DNA from: Candidatus Omnitrophota bacterium
GTDB taxonomy: Bacteria; Hinthialibacterota; Hinthialibacteria; OLB16
Direction: 5' to 3'
NCBI GenBank assembly: GCA_020632575.1
Contig: JACKFH010000001.1
Span: 62,001 to 126,000 of the forward strand
Length of the DNA stretch: 64,000 nucleotides
How positions within the stretch are numbered: position 1 is the stretch's first letter; each line of letters opens with the position of its first letter. Both the position numbers and the translations under genes were made by a program. This document shows, one piece after another, positions 1 through 8,381 of the stretch. The notes under the pieces are model-generated. The model saw nothing but the letters and a program-made list of their open reading frames with translations. It had not been told where the DNA came from and did no database searches.

Positions 1-901
1 TCGACGAAGAGGGGGTCTCCTTCGATGTTGCCGATCCCTCCATTAGATGGAAGAGGGTTGCCGTATAAACAGAAACTCAGACAGCACCGACATTCAGTCC
101 CTGAAAGATGCAATTGGTTATCCTCGATGATCCTGGCCAGCATAGTCTGGATCCATTATTTGAGGTTCTCAAAGTTAAATTCCGAAAGTTGTATTCACAA
201 CAATTTTATGTCGGATACCACACTTTGGAATTCGATCCAATTTCAATTCGCAGCGAATTGGACAGAGACAAAGAAGAGAAAGCCGCAAAAGATTGCCCCG
301 CCCGTATTCGCCAGATTATCCAAAAACAAACATCCCTCGATGGTCAGATTCGAATCGATACAAAAGATCCCGCCGCCCGAGGCGCCATCGGGGATGCCCG
401 GGCCGCCTCGGTGGCCGTTGTGATGGAAGTAACAGTTCCGGATGGTCATGGTGACATCGCGGCAGCTCAGGCCCGAGCCGCCGTCGTCGACCAGGTTGAA
501 ATCGCGTTGGCCGTTCGTGATCGTGAACCCATCGAGCGTCGTCTCGTCCGCGCCGATCACAACGCGATCATTCAGTCCTGTCGCGTCGAGGATGGTTTCA
601 TGGGCGGCGACATCCCGGAGGTGGAACTCGTCGGTCGCCTCCGTCCCGGCAAAACCGCCGTACATCGAGACCCGGTCCTTCATCGCCAGCGTTTCGTTGT
701 ACCGCCCCGAGGCCACCCAAATCTCATCCCCCGCCGTCGCCGCCTCGATCGCGTCCCCCACCCGCGCGAACGCGGTCTCCCACGAAACCCCATCGGGCCC
801 TGGCCCCTCGGGGAGACATGAAGAACCGCCGCTTGGGAGGAGAACGAAAACAAAAGAACCGCAAGTGTTATCCATTTCATGACAAGATCCGCACCTTCCA
901 T
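1..901 (-). pseudogene. Decayed secreted beta-helix (PMP-like) repeat protein
   Basis: The signal peptide (MKWITLAVLLFSFSSQA, starting near 880) and the next residues AVLHVSPRG lie in one frame. The conserved continuation DGVSWETAF...EIWVASGRYNETLAM...VSMYGGF lies in another, so a frameshift falls in the GC-rich run near 800. The beta-helix frame ends near 245. Further toward the window edge, pieces such as ITNCIFQGLN and GNIEGDPLFVD sit in two more frames. The same module order (FYVS..GDGLSW, IW...GTY, LYGGF.G) is found intact three times in the protein at 46213-50391. The gene is therefore a broken paralog running off the left edge. Assembly error is possible for any single frameshift, but several together favour real decay. 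Confidence 0.7.
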
Positions 902-980
902 CCATGGATTTCCATCTGAATCGTCTAGGATTCTAACAGAGAGAGAAGATTCCGAATAGATAGAAAATGAGAAAGGAGCG

Positions 981-1168
981 AGTCTGTTTCAACAGACTTC
1001 GATGTGTGTAGCGACGCGGTTTGAACCCGTCGCGGGCTGGGTCGAATCATTCAGCCTCGACGCTTCATTCAGGCCGCAATAGAACGACAAGTTTTTCGGT
1101 GACCAATCCACCCCGCCACGGAATCAATTCCGTGGCTCCACAGAGAGCCGTCTGTTAAAACAGACTCT
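981..1168. repeat. Hairpin-array repeat element
   Basis: Four short palindromes follow one another: AGTCTGTTTCAACAGACT (981-998), a GCGAC...GTCGC hairpin (1011-1033), CCACGGAATCAATTCCGTGG (1116-1135) and GTCTGTTAAAACAGAC (1150-1165). The outer two share a stem, so the element has inverted ends. A relative with the same order lies at 22248-22412. It occupies most of the gap between the pseudogene and bcp. No gene is seen here. Confidence 0.7.
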
Positions 1169-1182
1169 TTCTACCCGCTCTG

Positions 1183-1653
1183 CTAATCGATCGCCTTCAC
1201 CGCCTCGAGGACCTCATCGTCATGTCCCTTCACTTTCACCTTCGGAAAGATTTTTGCGATTTTCCCCTCACGGTCGATCACAAAGGTGGCGCGGACAATG
1301 CCCATGAATTTCTTTCCGTACATGCTCTTCTCTTGCCAGACTCCATACTTCTCGGCCACCGCATGGTCCTCATCGGCGAGCAGGACGAAGGGAAGATCGT
1401 ATTTGTTGATGAACTTTTCGTGGGAGGCGATTCCATCGGGGCTGACTCCGAGGATCACCGTGTCCGACTTCTCGAAACTCTTGTGGGCATCCCGAAATGC
1501 GCAGGCCTCGGTGGTGCAGCCCGGGGTGTTGTCTTTTGGATAGAAATAGAGAACCACTTTCTTTCCCGCGAGGTCTTTCAACGATATTTTCTTGCCGGTG
1601 GAACTGGGTAGTGAAAACGCGGGGGCTTTCTTGCCTTCCTGGGGTGTCGCCAT
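1183..1653 (-). CDS. bcp: Thioredoxin-dependent peroxiredoxin, Bcp/PrxQ type
   Basis: This 156-residue cytosolic thiol peroxidase reduces H2O2 and organic hydroperoxides using thioredoxin. The peroxidatic Cys46 sits in the family motif PGCTTEAC and Cys51 is the likely resolving Cys, the PrxQ spacing. The N-terminal FSLPSSTGKKISLKDLAGK and VVLYFYPKDNTPGC segments are typical AhpC/TSA fold elements, and the length matches the family. A GAGGAGG ribosome site precedes the ATG. A 23-base palindrome lies 35 bases upstream of the start (1688-1710) and recurs before the FAS1 gene. Transcription appears monocistronic. Confidence 0.95.
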   Translation of the reverse strand: MATPQEGKKAPAFSLPSSTGKKISLKDLAGKKVVLYFYPKDNTPGCTTEACAFRDAHKSFEKSDTVILGVSPDGIASHEKFINKYDLPFVLLADEDHAVAEKYGVWQEKSMYGKKFMGIVRATFVIDREGKIAKIFPKVKVKGHDDEVLEAVKAID

Positions 1654-1687
1654 ACCTGATGTCCTCCTCTTGGATGGGGTGATAGAA

Positions 1688-1710
1688 AGTGAACGTTTCG
1701 AACGTTCACT
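1688..1710. promoter_or_regulatory. Perfect palindrome upstream of bcp, candidate operator
   Basis: AGTGAACGTT, a 3-base spacer TCG, then AACGTTCACT: a 10-bp perfect inverted repeat 35 bases before the bcp ATG. The same core (AACGTT, 3 bases, AACGTTCACT) occurs at 14684-14702, at nearly the same distance before the FAS1 gene and in the same orientation. It could be an operator, or a single unit of the hairpin repeats seen elsewhere. Confidence 0.45.
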
Positions 1711-1713
1711 AGG

Positions 1714-3189
1714 TTATGGTCCTTCCGCTTTTTGAATAAGGCGGACGGTCAGGTTCGGCCCCTTTTCACCCTTGAATCCACGCATCCGGAGGACCGTCTC
1801 GAGATTTCGACTATTCATCAGGACATCCTCGGGCAAGTCCAGAGGTTCCTCGAACAAAATCTCCGAGGGATGGTTTTCCAAAAAATCCCGAGTTCCAGGA
1901 TAACGCTCGACCCAATGATCGGTAATCAAAATGAGGCTGCCTTCGGTCCGGTTGAGACTCTCATATCCCGGATCGAGAACAGAAATGGATTTCTGTTGAA
2001 GGTAATACACCATGGGTTGTTGGGCGCAGACATAGACTGGAGACTTGATCGACATCTGGTTCATGAATTCACCCGCGCGTCGGTAGGTGTCGCAGGTCTT
2101 CAATCCGACCGCGAGAGTCGAGGGCAGGAGACTGACCAGGAGCATCAGCCCAAGCGTGACCAAAACAGGTTTCTGGACACGGAATGGAAATCGCTCGGAG
2201 AGCCAGACAATCCCATGTGCCGCGAGAAGGCAACCCAACGCGGCCAGAGGAAGAAAGAGTCGGGGGTAGGGCCGATAACCCACCACTACACCGACAAAGA
2301 ATAGAACTGAACAGAGTAACCAGAGATCTCCGGCACGCCGCTTAATCAAAGAGATGAATCCCCCTACGAGGGCCGTGCCGAGGAAGAGCCAACCGGTTCC
2401 CCAATCCAGAATCCAAAGTCGATCCATGATTGGCGTGCTCGATCCCCCATAGGCCCCGTAGTTTTCGATCAGCCGGAGCAAATCCCACTTTGCGATCAGG
2501 AATAGGATCCACGGGGCAAGCGTGAACGCCAAAAAAATCAATCCCCAAACAAGAGTCTTACCAGAGGGAATGACCGCTCCAATGTTGTCGCGGCTTTTCA
2601 ATAGAGGTGAAGACAGCAAGACCATTCCCGCCACAATTAGCACACCGGCGCCATGGTATTTGGTCAGCATGGCGAGGACCGCTGGTATGAAGATCCCAAG
2701 ATCCCTCCATCCTCGGAACGAGTGAGTCGACAGAACCAAGAGACCCACTAGAAAGAAGAGGGTGAACCAGATGTCGGTCAGGCCTCGACGGGAAAAGAGA
2801 ACGCCGATCGGTAGAAGGACCCAGATCGCGGCGGCGACCATTCCCTCCTTATTTCCGAGCCACCTCTTTCCAAGGAGAAACAGAATCGGCGTGATCAGCG
2901 CGCCCGCAACCGCCGAACTAATGAGGATGGTGAGATCCGAGTCTCCGAATAGGAGAAATAGAAAGGCGAGGATGAGAGTGTAGAGGGGAGGTCCATGACT
3001 CGGGCTGCCCAGCGTTCCTCCTTCCCCCAGGGTGGCAACCCACCTGGCCGAAAGCGCATAGACCCCCTCATCCCATTGGCAGAGACCATGGTCCCAAAGT
3101 TTCCAAACTCGGAGGATGAGAGAAATTAACGTGAGAAGAGATAGGATAAGGGCCGGGGCGAGAGGACGCTTCGAGGATGAATCCTCCAT
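1714..3189 (-). CDS. GT39/ArnT-like membrane glycosyltransferase
   Basis: A 491-residue polytopic protein with about 11 hydrophobic segments, and an early periplasmic-side acidic motif WDEG (residues 39-42) after the first membrane helix. This is the hallmark of GT-C enzymes of the PMT/ArnT group, which move sugars from polyprenyl-phosphate donors. LTKYHGAGVLI and YRPYPRLFLPL also fit the family. The acceptor cannot be told. Its ATG overlaps the stop of the DUF1501 gene by one base (TGATG), so translation is probably coupled and the gene belongs to the PSCyt-DUF1501 operon, an unusual partner for that pair. Confidence 0.75.
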   Translation of the reverse strand: MEDSSSKRPLAPALILSLLTLISLILRVWKLWDHGLCQWDEGVYALSARWVATLGEGGTLGSPSHGPPLYTLILAFLFLLFGDSDLTILISSAVAGALITPILFLLGKRWLGNKEGMVAAAIWVLLPIGVLFSRRGLTDIWFTLFFLVGLLVLSTHSFRGWRDLGIFIPAVLAMLTKYHGAGVLIVAGMVLLSSPLLKSRDNIGAVIPSGKTLVWGLIFLAFTLAPWILFLIAKWDLLRLIENYGAYGGSSTPIMDRLWILDWGTGWLFLGTALVGGFISLIKRRAGDLWLLCSVLFFVGVVVGYRPYPRLFLPLAALGCLLAAHGIVWLSERFPFRVQKPVLVTLGLMLLVSLLPSTLAVGLKTCDTYRRAGEFMNQMSIKSPVYVCAQQPMVYYLQQKSISVLDPGYESLNRTEGSLILITDHWVERYPGTRDFLENHPSEILFEEPLDLPEDVLMNSRNLETVLRMRGFKGEKGPNLTVRLIQKAEGP

Positions 3190-4556
3190 CAGGCGATCAG
3201 GGAGTCGACCACTTTCCCCGAAACATCGGTGAGACGGAAATCCCGGCCACCATACCGGTAGGTCAGTTTCTCGTGATCGAAGCCCATCAACCGAAGAATG
3301 GTGGCGTGGAAATCATGGTAATGAACCAAGTCCTCGGCCACTTCCATCCCGATCTCGTCGCTGGCACCATGAACATGGCCCCCCTTAACACCTCCCCCGG
3401 CCATCAGACAGGTGAAAGCGTGACGGTGATGCCCGCGACCCTTCGCCGACTCACTATCCGCGAAAGGAGTTCTTCCGAACTCGGTGCAACAGACCACTAA
3501 CGTATCATCCAACATGCCCCGATCCCTCAAGTCGCCGATGAGAGCCGCGATTCCCTGGTCCACATACTTCGCTTTGTTGCGATGGGTCTCCATGTTCCCA
3601 TGGGCGTCCCAATTGTTATTGGCCCCGGTGTCCACCAGTTGAACGACGCGCACTCCCCGTTCAATGAGCCTTCGAGCGATAAGGCATTGCCAGGAGAAGG
3701 ATTCCTTCTCGCCTCTCTCCAATCCGTAATTCTCAAGGACGGAATCCTTTTCCTTGGAGAGATCGAAAGCCTCGGGGGCCTCGTTCATCATCCCGCGCGC
3801 GATATCGAAACTCGACATCCTGGCAGTCAAGCGAGCGTCATGGGGTCGATCCTTCGCGTGAATCTTGTTGATGTCGGCAAGCATCGTCTGCTCCATCTCG
3901 CGCAGTGAAACCGACTCGACCGGGGTTTTCAGGTTGGGAATCGGATCCTGGCCCGGAACCACTCTTACCCCCTGGTGAGAGGTCGGAAGAAAACTGTTGT
4001 CCCAATTCTGTCCTCCGGCGTAGGGCATGAACTTGGCGAGAATCATATAGGAGGGGAGATTGGGATTCAGCGTTCCCAATCCATAACTCAGCCAGGATCC
4101 AAGACTCGGCATCGGCACCGAACCCGACCCGGTGTGCATGGCGAGCGTCCCCTGGAAATGATCTCCGAAATCGTTCTTCATCGATCGGATGACACACAGG
4201 TCATCGGCGACTTTTCCCATGTGAGGAAAGAGTTCGCTGATCTCGAGACCGGATTGTCCATACCGCTTAAACTCGAACCGGGAGGCGGATAACACTCCGC
4301 GGTCGGTCTTTTGTCCGTCTTTTTTGGTCAACTCCGGTTTCGGGTCAAAGGTGTCGACATGAGAGAACCCGCCGGTGAGGAAGATAAACACAAGTTGTCT
4401 GGCTTTGGCGGGGAGTGGCGAGGGTTTAGGCGCGAGAGGATGCCCCTCATAGAACTCGGCGGCTTGCACGAGTTGGGGGTAAAGACTCACTCCCGCCAAC
4501 CCCATCGCCGAGTTGCGAAGAAACTCCCGTCGTTTCATTCTCTCGCAAGGAAACAT
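3189..4556 (-). CDS. DUF1501 family protein with twin-arginine-type signal
   Basis: About 455 residues. I chose the ATG at 4556 because AAGGAG lies six bases before it; the frame stays open further upstream. MKRREFLRNSAMGLAGVSLY is a Tat-like export signal. Conserved family segments are FLTGGFSHVDTFDPKPEL, GSGSVPMPSLGSWLSYGLG, VDTGANNNWDAHG, CCTEFGRTP and GRGHHRHAFTCLMAGGGVKGG. DUF1501 proteins are related to the sulfatase/alkaline phosphatase fold and in Planctomycetes are usually encoded beside PSCyt/DUF1549/DUF1553 proteins, as here. The biochemical role is not established. Confidence 0.9.
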   Translation of the reverse strand: MFPCERMKRREFLRNSAMGLAGVSLYPQLVQAAEFYEGHPLAPKPSPLPAKARQLVFIFLTGGFSHVDTFDPKPELTKKDGQKTDRGVLSASRFEFKRYGQSGLEISELFPHMGKVADDLCVIRSMKNDFGDHFQGTLAMHTGSGSVPMPSLGSWLSYGLGTLNPNLPSYMILAKFMPYAGGQNWDNSFLPTSHQGVRVVPGQDPIPNLKTPVESVSLREMEQTMLADINKIHAKDRPHDARLTARMSSFDIARGMMNEAPEAFDLSKEKDSVLENYGLERGEKESFSWQCLIARRLIERGVRVVQLVDTGANNNWDAHGNMETHRNKAKYVDQGIAALIGDLRDRGMLDDTLVVCCTEFGRTPFADSESAKGRGHHRHAFTCLMAGGGVKGGHVHGASDEIGMEVAEDLVHYHDFHATILRLMGFDHEKLTYRYGGRDFRLTDVSGKVVDSLIA

Positions 4557-4651
4557 TCTATCTCCTTCTCCCGAATCCGATCTCTCCGGCCGGTTTCCTT
4601 CATGGTAAACCAAATCAGGGCGAACAGAAACAGGAGATTTTCCCAACTCCC

Positions 4652-7324
4652 TCAATCCAAATACAAAAACTCGTTTGAGGAGAACAGCACTCTGGCCAAG
4701 CTCCCCCAGGCTTGGATGGGGCGATCCCCCTCGCTGACTCCCTCCTCGGCGAGTTTGGCTTGGTATCCCGTGACGTAAGCCTGAGTCAGTTCCACCTCTT
4801 CCTGGGTGGGAGGTCGGGAAAAGGCTGTTCGGTAGGCGAATTCGACCCGGTCTCGATCCGCATCCCGCGACTCCACAATCCGTTTGCCGAAACCATCGCA
4901 GAGTTCATGCACAAAGTCGTTGTTCATAAAGAAGAGCGCCTGGAGAGGAACTGTCGACTCGGGACGCTTGCCGGTCGAACGATTCGGATCGGGACCGTCG
5001 AAGAGACCCAAATAAGGGTGACGCTGGAAGCGAGGGACCATCAGGTAGACGCTCCGATGGGTCGAGGGATAGGTCTCCTGAAAGGGAGCGTGTTGGGTGT
5101 ATCCCCAATCCTTCATCGGGGGGAAGGGGTGCGGCCCGCCCCGGCTACGGTCCAGCAGTCCGGACGCGGCGAGCATCGTGTCGCGGATCGACTCGGCGTC
5201 CAATCGTCTCCGATCGGTATGCCACAAGAAATCGTTCTTCGGATCGATCGCTTCATTCGCCTCATTGAACCCGCTGCTCAACCGATAGGTCTTCGAATTC
5301 ACGATCAAACGGTGCATCGCCTTAATCGACCAACCCGACTCCACAAACTTTTGAGCCAACCAATCGAGCAACTCCGGGTGAGTGGGCGCGTCGCCCATCA
5401 CACCGAAATTCGAGGGACTCTGAACGATCCCCTTGCCAAAATGGTGTTGCCAAATTCGATTAACCATCACCCGCGCGGTCAAGGGATTCTTTTCGCTCGC
5501 AAGCCACTCGGCAAGTTGGAGTCGTCCACTGGAGCCTTCTGGAATATCGAAGGTGTCGGACAATCGCAACACAGCCGGAACGTTGCGAGGCGCGAGGTCT
5601 CCTTGGTTTCCGGGTTCCCCCTTCTTTTGAACATGAGCATCCGAAGGATCGGGACCATCGACCACAGCATAAGCGGCTTCCACATCGCCTGGGATTCCAG
5701 GGAAGCCGATCTCTCTTAATTTCTGTTCTTTCTCACGGACCATGCCTCGATATTTTTCCCGGGTCTCGTCACGGTTCTTTTTGGCTGCCTCGAGGAATTC
5801 CTTGAGCGGCTCGCCATCGAAATCCTCCTTCCCCTCCGCCAACTCGATCGCTTTCTTGAGACTCTCGACCTGCCCCTCATACTTATCGACTTCGCCTTTC
5901 AGAGGCGATTCCTCTTGAAGGTATTTGAGGACGGACCGTAGTTCCTCAACCCGGTGGTTGTATTCCTCAATTTCCTTTTGAGTTTTCTTGGATGGATTGA
6001 GCGGTACAAAGTGCTCCCGGTAATTGTCTTTCGAGATGGAGGTTTCGGACCCGGCGTAGGGGTATTGGGTGCTCGCGAAAATCCCGTAGAGACCGTAATA
6101 ATCTTCTGTCGTGATTGGATCGAATTTGTGATCGTGACATCGCGCGCATTTGAGGGTGAGCCCCAAGAAGGTCCGCCCCATGGTTTGAATGCTATCCTCC
6201 AGAACCTCGTGCATAGTCTGGTAGGGAATGGTCCCGAACCGTCGCGAAACCGCGATGAATCCAGTCGCGATCACTTTTTCGGCATATTCCTGTTTTGGCC
6301 CCGCCCTCGCGAGAAGGTCGCCCGCGATCTGTTCCCTGACAAATTGATTGTAGGGTTTGTCCCGATTGAAGGAGTCGATGATGTAGTCTCGGTAATAGCG
6401 GAGTTCAGGGACCGGATAGTCCGCCGAATCTCCCGCGGTGTCGGCGTAACGGACCACATCCATCCAGTGTCGGCCCCACCTTTCGCCGTAATGGGGAGAA
6501 TCCAGAAGACGGTCCACCAATTTCGAATAAGCCTCGGGGGAATCGTTGGCGAGATACTCCTCCATCTCGCGAGGCGTGGGCGGGAGTCCGATTAGATCGT
6601 AATAGAGGCGTCGGGCGAGAACGCGTTTGTCCGCCTCCTCCACCGGTTCAAGTCCGCGCTTCTCCCACTCGGCATGAATGAACCGATCGATCTCGTTACC
6701 GGACCAACCGGATTCGTCGCTGGGTGGATCTACTTTCTCGACCGGTTGAAACGCCCAATGAGTTTGCGATTTCTTTTGAAGATCCTCCGCATTGAGGGAC
6801 TGGCTCGGCCAAGGAGCTCCGGCTGTCAGCCAGACTTCAAATTCTTTGATTGCGTCCTCGGAGAGTTTTTCCTTGGGAGGCATGCGGAGATCGTCATTCC
6901 CGTAATGGATGGCCTGAAGGAGGGGACTCTCGGAGGGGTTATCGAGATTGATGGCCGGTCCACGATCGCCCCCTTTGAGCAGCGCTTCTCGGGTATCCAC
7001 TCGGAGGTTCGCGCTTGTCTTATCCCCGCCATGACACTTGAAGCAGGATTCCAAGAGCACGGGGCGAATCTTCGATTCGAAGTGCTGAACTTCCGGAGCG
7101 TCGAGGGGCCACTCCGTTTTCGTTCGATTCCTGTTGACCAATTCCAGGAGCTGTTGGGGTCCGTCCGGGTTGGCGTTCAAAACTTCCAGATTGCGAAGAA
7201 GCCCCTCGAGGGAGGAGTCCCGAGCAGGGGCGGAGACATCGGGCGATTCCACAGCCGCTGCTCCAGCCAAGAAAAGAAAAAAGGTCGCCAGCAACACAAG
7301 GGACGGCATACTGATCCTCTTCAT
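4652..7324 (-). CDS. PSCyt1-DUF1549-DUF1553 cytochrome-like protein
   Basis: An 890-residue exported protein (signal peptide MKRISMPSLVLLATFFLFLAG). In order: a PSCyt1 domain with haem motif CFKCHGG near residue 93 and the LRVDTREALLKGG segment; DUF1549 (ADKRVLARRLYYDLIGLPPTP; second Cys pair in CARCHDHKFDP); a central coiled-coil-like insert rich in Lys/Glu; and DUF1553 (LTARVMVNRIWQHHFGKGIV, APTHPELLDWLA). It is the first gene of an operon with DUF1501 and the glycosyltransferase. The family is linked to periplasmic breakdown of complex polysaccharides by context only. Confidence 0.92.
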   Translation of the reverse strand: MKRISMPSLVLLATFFLFLAGAAAVESPDVSAPARDSSLEGLLRNLEVLNANPDGPQQLLELVNRNRTKTEWPLDAPEVQHFESKIRPVLLESCFKCHGGDKTSANLRVDTREALLKGGDRGPAINLDNPSESPLLQAIHYGNDDLRMPPKEKLSEDAIKEFEVWLTAGAPWPSQSLNAEDLQKKSQTHWAFQPVEKVDPPSDESGWSGNEIDRFIHAEWEKRGLEPVEEADKRVLARRLYYDLIGLPPTPREMEEYLANDSPEAYSKLVDRLLDSPHYGERWGRHWMDVVRYADTAGDSADYPVPELRYYRDYIIDSFNRDKPYNQFVREQIAGDLLARAGPKQEYAEKVIATGFIAVSRRFGTIPYQTMHEVLEDSIQTMGRTFLGLTLKCARCHDHKFDPITTEDYYGLYGIFASTQYPYAGSETSISKDNYREHFVPLNPSKKTQKEIEEYNHRVEELRSVLKYLQEESPLKGEVDKYEGQVESLKKAIELAEGKEDFDGEPLKEFLEAAKKNRDETREKYRGMVREKEQKLREIGFPGIPGDVEAAYAVVDGPDPSDAHVQKKGEPGNQGDLAPRNVPAVLRLSDTFDIPEGSSGRLQLAEWLASEKNPLTARVMVNRIWQHHFGKGIVQSPSNFGVMGDAPTHPELLDWLAQKFVESGWSIKAMHRLIVNSKTYRLSSGFNEANEAIDPKNDFLWHTDRRRLDAESIRDTMLAASGLLDRSRGGPHPFPPMKDWGYTQHAPFQETYPSTHRSVYLMVPRFQRHPYLGLFDGPDPNRSTGKRPESTVPLQALFFMNNDFVHELCDGFGKRIVESRDADRDRVEFAYRTAFSRPPTQEEVELTQAYVTGYQAKLAEEGVSEGDRPIQAWGSLARVLFSSNEFLYLD

Positions 7325-7483
7325 CTTAAGGAATCTTAGGAAAAACCAGGGACTTTCAACAAGCCCTTGGCGACAATTTTATTCGCCTCATTCCTTTCGC
7401 CGCGAAAATTTGGTAATTTACTATTGAAATCAGCGCTGAATCCCATCAAGATCGCTTTAATCAAATTCTGGAGGTCTTCCTGA

Positions 7484-8293
7484 GTGTTTGTCAAATCGAG
7501 AGTGGTCGTTTGCCTTGCTGCAATTTCGTTTGTTTTCATGGGCTGTGGGGGAAGCCCCCAACCCGAGAAAGTGGTGGTTAAGAAAGAGACTTCCGCTCCG
7601 CCAGTGGTGGATAAGGCGCCTTCGTCCCCGGAAACGAGTCCCGATGAGGGCAATTTAGGCGCGAGTCATCCCCAGGAGGCCGCTCGAGACCAGGAGCAGG
7701 CAATGTCGGGCGGCGAACAGCCGAGTTCAGGCGAGCATGGCGCGGCTCCCGAATTGACTCCCAAGGAGGGATTCAAAGTCGCCAAAGCGGTGGATGGAAT
7801 GGGTCGGGGGACCCTCCATTTCCTCGTCCCCGAGGATTGGGAATCCAGCCAGCCGAGTTCGAGCATGAGAGTTGGCCAATACACCATCCCGGGCGAAGCG
7901 GGTCCCGCCGAACTCGCCATCTTCGGCCCCATGGGCGGGTCGGTTCAAATGAACATCGATCGCTGGATTGGCCAGGTTGAACAACCCGATGGCTCCTCTT
8001 CGAAGGACAAAGCGACCCAGGAGAAAATGCAGGGGGATGAATTCGAGTTCACCCTCCTCGATGTGACTGGAACCTACAAAGGGATGCAAATGCCGGGAGC
8101 GGCCGCCACCGACGCTCAAGAGGACTATCGACTCTTGGCCAGCATTGTCGAAACCCCCTCGGGTCCCTGGTTCTTCAAGGCGACGGGTCCTCACGACACC
8201 TTGGAAAAATATGTCGAGGATTTCAAAGAATTGAATAAGAGCATTCGGATGGAAGGCGGCGGACAATCGTCCGGCATGGGCTCTTTTCACTGA
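7484..8293 (+). CDS. Putative outer-membrane lipoprotein of unknown function
   Basis: 269 residues. It starts at GTG, with GGAGG nine bases before it. The signal peptide ends in FMGC (Cys21), a plausible lipobox. Residues about 25-100 are a low-complexity Pro/Ser/Glu linker, followed by one globular domain (GTLHFLVPEDWE, QYTIPGEAGPAELAIFGPMGG, GTYKGMQMPG, ALL-type C-terminal helix ending in a Gly-rich tail). I do not recognise a named family; similar one-domain lipoproteins occur in Planctomycetes. Its 3' end was copied twice downstream (9164-9224 and 10085-10146), which marks it as the left boundary of the pilin triplication. Confidence 0.75.
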   Translation: MFVKSRVVVCLAAISFVFMGCGGSPQPEKVVVKKETSAPPVVDKAPSSPETSPDEGNLGASHPQEAARDQEQAMSGGEQPSSGEHGAAPELTPKEGFKVAKAVDGMGRGTLHFLVPEDWESSQPSSSMRVGQYTIPGEAGPAELAIFGPMGGSVQMNIDRWIGQVEQPDGSSSKDKATQEKMQGDEFEFTLLDVTGTYKGMQMPGAAATDAQEDYRLLASIVETPSGPWFFKATGPHDTLEKYVEDFKELNKSIRMEGGGQSSGMGSFH

Positions 8294-8338
8294 TGGTCTA
8301 GAGGCATAGAAATGTGCCGTTCATGAGGATGGATTGAT

Positions 8339-8381
8339 ATCGGAGGTGTGTTCCGAAATTTATATGTGGAGGTTCCGGTTA
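8339..8381 (+). promoter_or_regulatory. Conserved leader of pilin copy 1, two SD-like sites
   Basis: The leader has two Shine-Dalgarno-like units, GGAGGTGTGTTCCG and GGAGGTTCCGG, about 25 bases apart. The second is nine bases before the ATG at 8382. The block is nearly identical before all three pilin genes and suggests a duplicated ribosome-binding unit or a leader with alternative pairing. Confidence 0.5.

Noticed and set aside
108..882. Plus-strand open frames opposite the left-end pseudogene
   Set aside because: They lack signal, domain or ribosome-site support and mirror the beta-helix coding frame on the other strand.
981..1168. CRISPR array
   Set aside because: The palindromes are not identical, spacing is irregular, and no cas genes are present.
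8334..8381. Upstream in-frame starts for the pilin genes
   Set aside because: The extra residues only reflect the conserved leader; the class III signal requires the short positively charged head that begins at 8382, 9314 and 10234.
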